From Pseudomonas sp. UBA2684 (lineage in GTDB: Bacteria > Pseudomonadota > Gammaproteobacteria > Pseudomonadales > Pseudomonadaceae), in contig DELY01000046.1 in the NCBI GenBank assembly GCA_002354655.1, forward strand, positions 7,152 to 49,327: a stretch of DNA of 42,176 bases. The letters are read 5' to 3'. Below, in pieces: positions 8,822 to 16,458 of the stretch; within the stretch, counting starts at the first letter, position 1; each line of letters begins with the position of its first letter. Made by a program: the position numbers and the translations under genes. The notes beneath the pieces are model-generated. The model saw nothing but the letters and a program-made list of their open reading frames with translations. It ran no database searches and was not told the origin of the DNA.

Positions 8822-8834
8822 GTTATCGTACAAC
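8822..8834. promoter_or_regulatory. Putative GntR (FadR-family) operator, site 1
   Basis: GTTATCGTACAAC has one mismatch to the palindrome GTTGT-NNN-ACAAC and is followed by TAAAA, as at 16150. It is placed to control the minus-strand kdgD operon. The assignment to the GntR protein encoded at 22133 is an inference from the presence of a related site in that gene's own promoter. Confidence 0.6.
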
Positions 8835-9026
8835 TAAAAACAAAACCATATCTTTTTCATGCCCCGCACATGCCATCGGTCACTCCCAACAACGCCCCTT
8901 TACAGCCCCGCCGCCCATGGCAATAGGTCCCTTCAGATTTTCACGCGCGCTCTATGCCGGCAAACATACTGTTTAATTGCGGCACTCAACAACCGCCGGT
9001 GCACCGTCGAAACCCAGACACCAGCG

Positions 9027-9056
9027 TTGACAACACGATAAAAGGCTGCCGATAAT
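9027..9056 (+). promoter_or_regulatory. Sigma-70 type promoter of the GudX-like gene/tct operon
   Basis: -35 TTGACA (9027-9032), 18-bp spacer, -10 GATAAT (9051-9056). The -35 is consensus. The operator at 9065 begins 8 nt after the -10, so it would cover the transcription start. The udh promoter at 16363 has the same spacing throughout. Confidence 0.72.
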
Positions 9057-9064
9057 CGAGAAAA

Positions 9065-9077
9065 GTCGTACGACAAC
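9065..9077. promoter_or_regulatory. Putative GntR operator, site 2
   Basis: GTCGTACGACAAC has one mismatch to GTTGT-NNN-ACAAC. It is followed by ATGACA and ATAAC (9080-9093), a block also seen after the operator at 16401 and in the gntR promoter at 22947. Its place just after the -10 box suggests repression. Confidence 0.65.
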
Positions 9078-9382
9078 GTATGACAAATCATAACAATAAA
9101 CAGCGTTGCAGGCCCTGCCATGATCCCGCTATCACAGGCCACATTGCCGCCATTGCACACCGGCCTCGCCACGGCGACGCCCCCTCATGCCGGTGCGCGC
9201 CTTTCGCCTGGCCTGAGCCGATCATGCGCAACGACTCGCCCCGCACCCCGCCATTTCTCCCCCGTCACGCTTGCCGCAAGCGGCCCTCTGCCAGGTACGG
9301 CCATGCATGCAGCGGCAAGGGCGCGTAGCGCACGGCGTCACCCACAATCGACCACCGGCCGCATCACTGGAGCGACATCGTA

Positions 9383-10786
9383 ATGGCTGAACACACGCAC
9401 ACCGCGACACCGACAGTAGTGGATATGCAGGTCATCCCGGTGGCGGGCCACGACAGCATGCTGCTCAACCTGTGCGGTGCCCACGCGCCCTTCTTCACGC
9501 GCAACCTGGTGCTGCTCAAAGACAGCGCTGGGCGCACCGGGATGGGCGAGGTGCCAGGCGGCGAAGGTATTCGCCAGGCACTGGCGCGCACCCGCAGCCT
9601 GGTCATCGGCCAACCGCTCGGCCGCTATAACCGCACGCTGAATAACCTGCGCCAGGCCATTGCTGGACGCCAGGGCGACGGCCCGCAAGCCACGGTGCAT
9701 CAGGTCACTTCGGCGTCGGAAGCGGCGGTGCTCAAACAGCCCCATGAAATCAACCTGCGCCTGGATAACGTGATAACCGCCGTGGAGGCCGCCCTCCTCG
9801 ACCTGCTTGGCCAGCACCTCGAGGTGCCGGTGGCCGAGTTGCTCGGCAGCGGCCAGCAGCGCGCCAGCGTGCCGATGCTCGCGTACCTCTTCTATATAGG
9901 TGACCGCCGCCGCACGGACCTGCCTTATCTGCCAGGCCACAACGACAGTCATGCCTGGTATCAGGTGCGCCACCAGGAAGCCGTGACGCCAGCGGCTATC
10001 GTACGCCTGGCCGAAGCAGCCAATGCCCGCTACGGCTTCAAGGATTTCAAGCTCAAGGGCGGGGTGATGAGCGGCGCCGAGGAAATGCAGGCCGTCGCCG
10101 CAATCAAGGCGCGCTTTCCTGAGGCCCGCGTCACCCTCGACCCGAACGGCGCCTGGTCCCTGGCCGAAGCCATCGAGCTGTGCACAGGTCAAAGCCATGT
10201 CCTCGCCTATGCCGAAGACCCCTGCGGCCCGGAGAACGGTTTTTCCGGGCGCGAAATCATGGCCGAATTCAAACGCGCCACCGGCATCCCCACCGCGACC
10301 AACATGGTGGCGACCGACTGGCGGCAGATGGGCCATTCATTGCGCCTCGAAGCGGTCGACATCCCCTTGGCTGATCCGCACTTCTGGACCATGCAGGGCT
10401 CCGTGCGCCTGGCGCAGATGTGTGAAGAGTTCGGCCTGACCTGGGGCTCGCACTCGAACAACCACTTCGATATTTCCCTGGCCATGTTCACCCACGCCGC
10501 CGCCGCAGCACCTGGCCGCATCACCGCCATCGACACCCACTGGATCTGGCAGGAAGGCCAGGAACGCCTCACGCGCGAGCCGTTGCAGATCGTCGACGGC
10601 CAGGTTCGGGTGCCGCAGAAACCGGGCCTGGGCATTGAGCCGGACCTGGAGCGGATCATGGCCGCCCATGAGCTCTACAAGAAAGTTGCCGGCACTGCCC
10701 GCGACGACGCCATGGCCATGCAATACCTGGTGCCTGGCTGGCAGTACGACCCCAAGCAACCGAGCCTCGGTCGCCAGCCGGCTTGA
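9383..10786 (+). CDS. Glucarate dehydratase paralogue (GudX-like), enolase superfamily
   Basis: The protein has 467 aa. Clear member of the GudD/GudX group: Lys223 and Lys225 (DFKLKGG), Asp253 (DPNG), Glu278 (EDPCG), Asn307 and His357 (GSHSNNH) are all present, so the acid-base chemistry should work. The stretch from about residue 93 to 130 differs: the GudD substrate-loop motif GLQTFDLR is replaced by a longer segment ending HEINLR, so the usual Thr-Phe pair is missing. The [10 protein letters not shown] region is closer to E. coli GudX than to GudD. GudX in E. coli is a related protein of weak or unclear role. The ATG at 9383 has GGAG 10 nt upstream and overlaps a TAA of a leader frame. It leads an operon with TctC-TctB-TctA, so its substrate is probably what that transporter brings in. 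Confidence 0.9.
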   Translation: MAEHTHTATPTVVDMQVIPVAGHDSMLLNLCGAHAPFFTRNLVLLKDSAGRTGMGEVPGGEGIRQALARTRSLVIGQPLGRYNRTLNNLRQAIAGRQGDGPQATVHQVTSASEAAVLKQPHEINLRLDNVITAVEAALLDLLGQHLEVPVAELLGSGQQRASVPMLAYLFYIGDRRRTDLPYLPGHNDSHAWYQVRHQEAVTPAAIVRLAEAANARYGFKDFKLKGGVMSGAEEMQAVAAIKARFPEARVTLDPNGAWSLAEAIELCTGQSHVLAYAEDPCGPENGFSGREIMAEFKRATGIPTATNMVATDWRQMGHSLRLEAVDIPLADPHFWTMQGSVRLAQMCEEFGLTWGSHSNNHFDISLAMFTHAAAAAPGRITAIDTHWIWQEGQERLTREPLQIVDGQVRVPQKPGLGIEPDLERIMAAHELYKKVAGTARDDAMAMQYLVPGWQYDPKQPSLGRQPA

Positions 10787-10838
10787 TTGATCAACCCCCT
10801 CACCGCACCGCACGCCACCAACCACCGGAGACTTAACA

Positions 10839-11810
10839 ATGAAAAAAACCCTCTGTGCTTCTCTGATGTCCGCATTGATGACCTTTACTGCCGGCAGCGC
10901 ACTCGCTGCAGACGCCCCCAACTGGCCGACCCGCCCGGTACAGGTGGTGGTCATCGCCAACGCCGGCGGTGACACCGACTTCAACGCGCGGATGATGGCC
11001 AAGTACTTCAACCAGATCACCGGCAAGAACATGGTCGTGACCAATATGGCCGGTGGCGGTGGCACCCTGGCCGCCGAGCAGGTCAAAGGCGCCGCGCCGG
11101 ATGGCAACACCATCCTGTTCACCCACACAGGCCAGTTGATCGTCAACGAAGTCGCCGGCCTGTCCGAAGACAGCTTCGAGGCCTTCGACATCGCCTGCAT
11201 CGCCGGCGTGGACAAGGGCGCCATCTTCGTCGCCAGCCAGGATGCGGGGGTTAACAGCCTGCAACAGCTGATCGACAAAGCCAAAGCCAACCCCAACAGC
11301 GTCAGCTATGGCACCGAGATGGGCAGCTTCTCGCACATCCAGGGCCTGATGTTTGAACAACTGGCCGGGGTGAAGCTGAAAATGGTCGATGCCGGCACCG
11401 TTTCCGAGAAGGTCGTTGCGCTGCTGGGCGGCCGTATCGACCTGGGTGCGATCAGCTACGGCTCCGTACAGGACTACGTCACCGGCGGGCAGATGGCCGC
11501 GCTGGGCCAGCCGAACCAAGAGCGTAACGCGCTGCTGGGCGAGGTGCAGACCTTCAAAGAGCAAGGCGTCGACTTCACCATCGACAAGCCCTACGTAGTG
11601 GCCTTCCCGAAAGGCACCGACCCGGCAATCGTCGAGAAGATGGCCGGCATCATGAAGCAGATCACCGAACTGCCTGAATACGCCGATGAGCTGAAGAAAT
11701 CCTTCAAGCAGCCGGTTGCCTACTACGGCAGCGAGGAAGCGGTTGCCGTGCTGAGCAAAACCCGCGACGACTTCATGCAATACCAAGGTGCCCTGCGCCA
11801 GTCCAACTAA
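10839..11810 (+). CDS. Tripartite tricarboxylate transporter substrate-binding protein (TctC/Bug family)
   Basis: Periplasmic solute receptor, 323 aa. Signal peptide residues 1-23 with an ALA cleavage site before ADAPNWPTRP. The Bug-family core is visible: WPTRPVQVVV, then a glycine-rich loop (NMAGGGGTLAAEQV) and the later LLGGRIDLGAISYGSVQDYV segment. GGAG precedes the ATG at 10839. It lies 52 nt after the GudX-like gene and 62 nt before TctB. The context suggests an aldarate or a related sugar acid, not citrate, as ligand. A 7-bp hairpin follows the stop. Confidence 0.92.
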   Translation: MKKTLCASLMSALMTFTAGSALAADAPNWPTRPVQVVVIANAGGDTDFNARMMAKYFNQITGKNMVVTNMAGGGGTLAAEQVKGAAPDGNTILFTHTGQLIVNEVAGLSEDSFEAFDIACIAGVDKGAIFVASQDAGVNSLQQLIDKAKANPNSVSYGTEMGSFSHIQGLMFEQLAGVKLKMVDAGTVSEKVVALLGGRIDLGAISYGSVQDYVTGGQMAALGQPNQERNALLGEVQTFKEQGVDFTIDKPYVVAFPKGTDPAIVEKMAGIMKQITELPEYADELKKSFKQPVAYYGSEEAVAVLSKTRDDFMQYQGALRQSN

Positions 11811-11820
11811 CGCCAACACC

Positions 11821-11842
11821 AGCCGGCCCACCACAGCCGGCT
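11821..11842 (+). other. Hairpin after the TctC gene
   Basis: AGCCGGC pairs with GCCGGCT (7 bp, 8-nt loop), 10 nt past the stop. There is no T tract. Such hairpins after binding-protein genes often stabilise the upstream mRNA and keep receptor levels above permease levels. The dctP gene has a similar one (19284-19310). Confidence 0.45.
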
Positions 11843-11872
11843 ACGCCTTCGTCCATCCCGCGAGGTTCCCTG

Positions 11873-12361
11873 ATGGCTACCCGTAATACAAAGGAACTGC
11901 TGATCGGCGTCGCCATGCTTGGCGTCGGCCTCGGCTACCTGCTCATGACCAGCCAACTGCCCCGGCATGCCGGCATCGACGTGGCCTTCGTGCCCTATCT
12001 GCTTTCGGCAATGCTCTGCCTGCTTGGCGCCATACAACTGGTCAGCGCATTTGCCGCGCCCAAGGCGACTGAGCAGGGGCTCGACGAGGAGGCGCAGACA
12101 ACGCTCGGCAGCATCGACGTCAAGACCGTGATCAAGACCCTGGCGCTGATCACCGGCTACATCGCGCTGTTGAAAACGGTGGGTTTCCCGATCATGACCG
12201 CGGTCTACCTGTACCTGCAGTTTTGCGTCCTTACCCCAGTCGGGCAGAAGGCCAACCACCTCGTCTACGGCCTGATCGCGCTGATCAGTTCGGCGACGAT
12301 CTACCTGCTGTTCCGTGAGGCTTTCGATCTGATGCTGCCATCCGGGTTACTCGGCCTTTAG
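11873..12361 (+). CDS. Tripartite tricarboxylate transporter TctB family protein (small permease)
   Basis: Inner-membrane subunit, 162 aa, with four hydrophobic segments (about residues 9-29, 39-60, 83-103 and 122-152). GAGG is 7 nt before the ATG at 11873. TctB proteins pair with the large TctA permease, whose gene starts 11 nt after this stop. The sequence of this subunit is poorly conserved in the family; the call rests on length, topology and position. Confidence 0.88.
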   Translation: MATRNTKELLIGVAMLGVGLGYLLMTSQLPRHAGIDVAFVPYLLSAMLCLLGAIQLVSAFAAPKATEQGLDEEAQTTLGSIDVKTVIKTLALITGYIALLKTVGFPIMTAVYLYLQFCVLTPVGQKANHLVYGLIALISSATIYLLFREAFDLMLPSGLLGL

Positions 12362-12372
12362 GAGAATCGACC

Positions 12373-13893
12373 ATGCTCGAATTACTGCAGCAAGGCTTCG
12401 GTGCCGTGTTTTCGTTGAACATCCTGTTGCTGATGGTGATCGGCGTGGCCGTGGGCATTGTCTTCGGCGCCGTGCCCGGCCTGTCGGCGACCATGGCGGT
12501 GGCCCTGTGCCTACCGCTGACGTTCACCATGGGGCCGCAAGCCGGTCTGTCGCTGCTGGTGGCGCTGTTTATCGGCGCCACCTCGGGCGGACTGATTTCC
12601 GCCATTTTGCTGAAAATCCCCGGCACGCCCTCCTCCATCGCCACGGTATTCGACGGCGGTCCGCTGATGGAGCAAGGCCATGGGGTCAAGGCCCTCGGCG
12701 TCGGCATCGTGTTCTCCTTCCTGGGCACCATTTTTAGTATCGCGGCATTGATGTTCATCGCCCCGCAACTGGCCAAGGTCGCCCTGCGCTTCGGCCCCCA
12801 TGAATACTTCGCCATCGCGGTGTTCTCCCTGACCCTGATCGCCACCCTGTCCGCCGGCTCCATGGCCAAAGGCCTGTTCGCCGGTGCCCTGGGCTTCGCG
12901 GTCTCCACCGTGGGCATCGCGCCCGTGGAAGCGGTGCGCCGCTTCACGTTCGGCATCACCGAACTGAATGGCGGTTTCGCCATGCTCACGGTGATGATCG
13001 GCATGTTCGCTGTCGCCGAGATCATCAAGGTGGCCGAGCGCGGCCGCACGGCGAGCCAGGGCAAGGCGCAGTCGGTGAGCATGAAGAACATCAAGGGCTT
13101 CGGCTTCTCGCTCAAAGAGTTTCGCGAGCAGATTCCCAACGCCTCGCGCTCCGGCCTGATCGGCCTGGCCATTGGCATCCTGCCAGGTATCGGCGCCGGC
13201 ACCTCGAACCTGGTGGCGTACATCATTTCGAAGAAGCGCGCGAAAAACCCGGAAACCTACGGCAAAGGCAATATTGGCGGCGTGGTCGCCAGTGAGACGG
13301 CCAACAACGCCGGTATCGGCGGCGCCATGCTGCCGCTGATGACTCTGGGCATTCCCGGCGACACGGTCACCGCGATTCTGCTCGGCGGCTTCCTGATCCA
13401 CGGCATCCAGCCCGGGCCGCTGCTGTTCATCAGCCAGGCGCCGTTGGTGTACACCATCTTCGCGGCACTGATCGTGTCCACCGTCCTGATGCTCTTCATG
13501 GAGTTCTACGGCCTGCGCCTGTTCATCAAGCTGCTCGACGTGCCCAAGCACATCCTCCTGCCGATCATCCTGGTGCTCTGCGTGGTGGGGGCCTTCGGCC
13601 TGTCCAGCCGCCTGTTCGACGTCTGGTCGATCCTGATCTTCGGCCTGCTGGGTTACGTCTTCGTCAAAGCCGGGATGCCGGCAGCGCCCTTTATCATCGG
13701 CTTCATTCTCGGGCCGATGGCGGAAACCAATCTGCGTCGCGGTTTGATGCTGTCGGATGGCAACTTCGGTGCATTCCTCAGCAACCCGATCGCGGCGTCG
13801 TTCCTGGGGCTGGCCCTGGCGTTCGTGATCTGGCAAATCGTCAGCTCGCTGCGCACCAAGAAAAGCCCCATGAATGAAATCCTCCGCACCTGA
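12373..13893 (+). CDS. Tripartite tricarboxylate transporter permease TctA
   Basis: Large permease, 506 aa, about 12 membrane segments. Family signatures are present: GIVFGAVPGLSATMAVAL near the N-terminus, LLKIPGTPSSIATVFDG, and the repeat-related GILPGIGAGTSNLVAYIISK with SETANNAGIGGAMLPLMTLG and IPGDTVTAILLGGFLIHG. AGGAGAA precedes the ATG at 12373. It is the last gene of the GudX-like-tctCBA operon and is convergent with the talarate dehydratase gene. Confidence 0.96.
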   Translation: MLELLQQGFGAVFSLNILLLMVIGVAVGIVFGAVPGLSATMAVALCLPLTFTMGPQAGLSLLVALFIGATSGGLISAILLKIPGTPSSIATVFDGGPLMEQGHGVKALGVGIVFSFLGTIFSIAALMFIAPQLAKVALRFGPHEYFAIAVFSLTLIATLSAGSMAKGLFAGALGFAVSTVGIAPVEAVRRFTFGITELNGGFAMLTVMIGMFAVAEIIKVAERGRTASQGKAQSVSMKNIKGFGFSLKEFREQIPNASRSGLIGLAIGILPGIGAGTSNLVAYIISKKRAKNPETYGKGNIGGVVASETANNAGIGGAMLPLMTLGIPGDTVTAILLGGFLIHGIQPGPLLFISQAPLVYTIFAALIVSTVLMLFMEFYGLRLFIKLLDVPKHILLPIILVLCVVGAFGLSSRLFDVWSILIFGLLGYVFVKAGMPAAPFIIGFILGPMAETNLRRGLMLSDGNFGAFLSNPIAASFLGLALAFVIWQIVSSLRTKKSPMNEILRT

Positions 13894-13912
13894 GCCCAGC
13901 CTCAGCCTGAGC

Positions 13913-13935
13913 AGGCCGGCAACCAGTGCCGGCCT
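13913..13935. terminator. Possible terminator hairpin between convergent genes
   Basis: AGGCCGGC and GCCGGCCT form a perfect 8-bp stem over a 7-nt loop, between the stops of tctA (plus) and the talarate dehydratase gene (minus). A second GC-rich hairpin follows at about 13937. There is no T tract on either side, so intrinsic termination is uncertain. Confidence 0.45.
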
Positions 13936-13942
13936 CGCGCGC

Positions 13943-15094
13943 TCAAGCGCGCGTGCCGCAGGTCCAACTCGCCAGCGTCCAGGCCTCGACTTGCTCACTC
14001 AGGGTCAAACCCAGGCCTGGCCGCTGCGGGACCAGCATCAGGCCGTCGCGGATGTCCAGCCGTTCGTTGAACGCCGGCTCCAGCCACTCGAAATGCTCAA
14101 CCCAGACCTGATGCTCGTAGGCCGCAGCCAGGTGCAGATGGATTTCCATGACGAAATGCGGCGCCATGATCATGCCGCGACTCTCCGCCAGACTCGCCAC
14201 TTTGAGAAACGGGGTGATCCCACCGATGCGCGGGGCATCGTGCATGATCACATCGACCGCCCCGCTCTCCACATAGGCCGCCACATCGGCCGCGCTGGTG
14301 AGCATCTCGCCCGTCCCTATCGGCGTGTCCAGTTGCGCGGCCAGCGCCGCATGGCCTGCCAGGTCATGGGCAGCCAGCGGTTCTTCGATCCACTCCAACC
14401 GATACTGCTCCAGGGCTCGGCCCATGCGCAGTGCCGTGCTGCGATCCCACTGCTGGTTGACATCGACCATCAGCGGCACCTGCTCGCCAAAATGCTTGCG
14501 CAGCGCCTCGACACGTCGCAGATCGAGCTGACGATCTGGCTGGCCAACCTTGATCTTCAGCCCGCCGATCCCTCGGGCGCGGGACTGCTCGGCCCTGTCG
14601 ATAACCTCTTCGATCGATGCCTGCAAGTAGCCACCCGAGGTGTTGTAACAAGGCACGCTATCGCGCTGGGCACCGAGCAATTTGGCTAAAGGCAACTTAG
14701 CGCGACGCGCCTTGATATCCCACAGCGCAGTATCCAGCGCGGCAATCGCCTGCACCGCGACCCCACTGCGACCGACCGAAGCGCCAGCCCACGCCAGCTT
14801 GCTCCAGAGCCGAGCAATATCATTGGGATCTTCGCCGATAAGCAACGGCGCGACCTCCATCGCGTGGGCGTATTGCGCGGGACCGCCAGTACGCAGGGTA
14901 TAGGTGAAACCCAGCCCCGCATGCCCTTGCTCGGTCTCGATTTCAGCGAACAACAGGCTCACCGCGTCGAGGGCTGGCTGCCGACCGGTGAGCACCTTGG
15001 CATCGCTCACCGCGTGCTGTAGCGGCAGCCTCACCGAGCGCAGCTTTATCCAACGGATACGGTCGCCGACGAGGCCGGCATTGCGGTTTTCCAT
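13943..15094 (-). CDS. L-talarate/galactarate dehydratase (mandelate racemase/muconate lactonizing enzyme family)
   Basis: Dehydrates L-talarate and galactarate to a 4-deoxy-5-keto aldarate; enolase superfamily, Mg2+-dependent. The 383 aa match the Salmonella talarate/galactarate dehydratase (TalrD/GalrD, 398 aa) with a constant offset of 15: Lys180 and Lys182 (GLKIKVGQ), Asp211 (VDVNQQWD), Glu237 (WIEEPL), Glu263 (GTGEMLTS) and His313 (MAPHFVMEIHL). Shared signatures include VSDAKVLTGRQ, LWAGASVGRSG and YNTSGG. I chose the ATG at 15094 (GAGGG 9 nt upstream) over a GTG at 15118. It is divergent from a LysR gene (130-nt gap) that probably controls it. It gives a second, unrelated way to use galactarate beside GarD. 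Confidence 0.92.
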   Translation of the reverse strand: MENRNAGLVGDRIRWIKLRSVRLPLQHAVSDAKVLTGRQPALDAVSLLFAEIETEQGHAGLGFTYTLRTGGPAQYAHAMEVAPLLIGEDPNDIARLWSKLAWAGASVGRSGVAVQAIAALDTALWDIKARRAKLPLAKLLGAQRDSVPCYNTSGGYLQASIEEVIDRAEQSRARGIGGLKIKVGQPDRQLDLRRVEALRKHFGEQVPLMVDVNQQWDRSTALRMGRALEQYRLEWIEEPLAAHDLAGHAALAAQLDTPIGTGEMLTSAADVAAYVESGAVDVIMHDAPRIGGITPFLKVASLAESRGMIMAPHFVMEIHLHLAAAYEHQVWVEHFEWLEPAFNERLDIRDGLMLVPQRPGLGLTLSEQVEAWTLASWTCGTRA

Positions 15095-15195
15095 AACGTT
15101 ATCCCTCGCGGTGCTCACCGCTGATCATGTACCGCACCGCGCAGTACTGGTGCCTCATCATGGACGGCGAGATTCACCAAGGTCTAATCTAATCA

Positions 15196-15212
15196 GGTAC
15201 CGTATTGATACC
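15196..15212. promoter_or_regulatory. Putative LysR box
   Basis: GGTACCGTATTGATACC is an imperfect palindrome (GGTAYC-N5-GRTACC) that contains the LysR T-N11-A pattern (T15198, A15210). It lies between the divergent talarate dehydratase and LysR genes, 13 nt before the LysR start. Confidence 0.45.
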
Positions 15213-15224
15213 CGGATTGAATCA

Positions 15225-16130
15225 ATGTTCGAGCTGTCCCAACTCCGCTGCTTTACCACCGTGGCCACCGAGCTGAACTTTCGCCGCGCAGCCGAACGCC
15301 TGAACATGACCCAACCACCGCTGAGCAGGCAGATTCAGTTGCTGGAGCACAGCCTGGGGGTCAGCCTGTTCAACCGCAGCACGCGCTCGGTCACGCTGAC
15401 GGCGGCGGGCCGTGCGTTTTTCATCGAGGCCCAAGCCGTGCTTGAGCACGCGCAGAATGCCGCCAGTGCGGCACTTCGCATTGCCCAGGGAGACCTGGGC
15501 TCGGTGACCATCGGCTTCGTCGCCAGCGCGGTGTACGACTTTCTCCCGCATGTGGTGGCGCAGGCCCGCAGCGAACGCCCGGGGATCAATATTGCGCTGC
15601 ACGAGATGAACACCGTCGATCAACTCGAAGCCTTGCGCGCACGACGGATCGACGTGGGAATTGTGCGCGCGCCGATGCACCAGCACGGCTTCAACAGCGA
15701 GTGCCTGGTGCGTGAACCCTTTGTGCTCGCCCTGCCCAGCCACCATATGCTGGGCCAGCAAACCACCCTGGACATCTCGGCGCTGGATGGGCAGCCATTC
15801 ATCATGTACGCCCACGCCGCCTGGCAACCGTTCAATGAGTTGCTGACCGGCATGTTCCGCTCCGCACGGGTAACCCCCGACTACGTGCAGTTTCTCGGCT
15901 CCACGCTGACCATCCTGGCCCTGGTGAATGCCGGCATGGGCCTGGCCCTGGTGCCACGCAGCGCCAGCATGGTGCAGTTCGAGGGGGTGCGGTATCGCCC
16001 AATCGGATTGCCGTCAGGCATTCAAAGCGAGCTGCACCTGGTCTGCCGCGATGACAACGACAACCCGGCAGTCCTGTTGCTGCGCGACGCCATTCGTCAT
16101 GCGGCGGGCAACGCGCAGCCGATGGATTGA
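15225..16130 (+). CDS. LysR family transcriptional regulator
   Basis: The protein has 301 aa. The N-terminal winged helix (residues 1-60: ELSQLRCFTTVATELNFRRA, LNMTQPPLSRQIQLLE, LGVSLFNRSTRSVTLT) is typical. The effector domain (about 90-295) includes GSVTIGFVASAVYDFLP and LALVNAGMGLALVPRS, closest in feel to the BenM/CatM/CbbR-like subgroup. The ATG at 15225 begins MFELSQLRCF, the normal family start; there is no strong ribosome binding site. The frame is open far upstream but runs antisense to the dehydratase gene. It is divergent from that gene and so is its likely activator, with an aldarate as a plausible effector. Confidence 0.93.
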   Translation: MFELSQLRCFTTVATELNFRRAAERLNMTQPPLSRQIQLLEHSLGVSLFNRSTRSVTLTAAGRAFFIEAQAVLEHAQNAASAALRIAQGDLGSVTIGFVASAVYDFLPHVVAQARSERPGINIALHEMNTVDQLEALRARRIDVGIVRAPMHQHGFNSECLVREPFVLALPSHHMLGQQTTLDISALDGQPFIMYAHAAWQPFNELLTGMFRSARVTPDYVQFLGSTLTILALVNAGMGLALVPRSASMVQFEGVRYRPIGLPSGIQSELHLVCRDDNDNPAVLLLRDAIRHAAGNAQPMD

Positions 16131-16149
16131 CGCTCTGTCAGCACGCAAT

Positions 16150-16162
16150 GTTGTCGTACAAC
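16150..16162. promoter_or_regulatory. Putative GntR operator, site 3 (best palindrome)
   Basis: GTTGTCGTACAAC is a perfect GTTGT-NNN-ACAAC palindrome. It lies 20 nt after the LysR stop and 250 nt before the inner operator. No minus-strand gene starts here, so it is either an upstream auxiliary site for udh or a remnant of a divergent promoter. Confidence 0.6.
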
Positions 16163-16362
16163 TAAACCGTTCATCACATGCCGATTGCGGCACTCGCGTC
16201 GCCCCTCACCACGGGCGACTCCGCGAACCGCGTTGACACACCGACAAACCCTCGATATAGAGCCTTGGCACGCGCTAAAAAGCACGCCACGGCAGGGTTT
16301 TTCGCATGCCCACAAGCCGCTATAACCGCGTAGCGGCGGCACAAAAAACTGCAATAGTCGCG

Positions 16363-16392
16363 TTGACAAAAGCAAACGAGGCTGATGATAAT
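16363..16392 (+). promoter_or_regulatory. Sigma-70 type promoter of the udh operon
   Basis: -35 TTGACA (16363-16368), 18-bp spacer, -10 GATAAT (16387-16392), then 8 nt to the operator. The arrangement matches the promoter at 9027 base for base in the boxes and in all spacings. Confidence 0.72.
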
Positions 16393-16400
16393 CGCTGCAA

Positions 16401-16413
16401 GTCATACGACAAC
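16401..16413. promoter_or_regulatory. Putative GntR operator, site 4
   Basis: GTCATACGACAAC has two mismatches to GTTGT-NNN-ACAAC. ATGACA (16416) and ATAAC follow, as at 9080. It overlaps the expected transcription start of udh. Confidence 0.6.
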
Positions 16414-16458
16414 AGATGACACTTCCAATAACAACAAGCAGAGAAGCAGACCCCTGCC

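Larger units (their letters stand above)
8762..9382. other. Divergent control region between kdgD and the GudX-like gene
   Basis: This 621-nt stretch holds two putative GntR operators (8822-8834 and 9065-9077), a strong-looking plus-strand promoter (9027-9056), and a long leader (about 9060-9382) before the GudX-like gene. The leader contains an 87-codon open frame starting at 9120 whose TAA overlaps the next ATG. It is rich in Pro, Ala, Arg, Ser and Thr and I do not call it a gene. Confidence 0.7.
16131..16458. other. Control region upstream of udh
   Basis: This 328-nt stretch contains an outer operator (16150-16162), a candidate weak upstream promoter (TTGACA 16233, 17 bp, TATAGA 16256), the main promoter (16363-16392) and the inner operator (16401-16413). 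It parallels the region 8815-9119: outer operator followed by TAAA, a TTGCGGCACTC motif, then an identical promoter-operator core. Confidence 0.65.

Noticed and set aside
8933-9172. 79-codon minus-strand frame in the divergent control region
   Set aside because: It would cover the promoter and operator at 9027-9077 and shows no ribosome binding site or protein character.
12511-13998. 495-codon minus-strand open frame opposite tctA
   Set aside because: Composition is Gln/Asp/Gly/Arg/His-rich with no domain; it is the antisense shadow of a GC-rich gene that has a full family match on the plus strand.
16233-16261. Second promoter upstream of udh (TTGACA, 17 bp, TATAGA)
   Set aside because: The -10 is weak and no start or operator supports it; mentioned only in the control-region entry.
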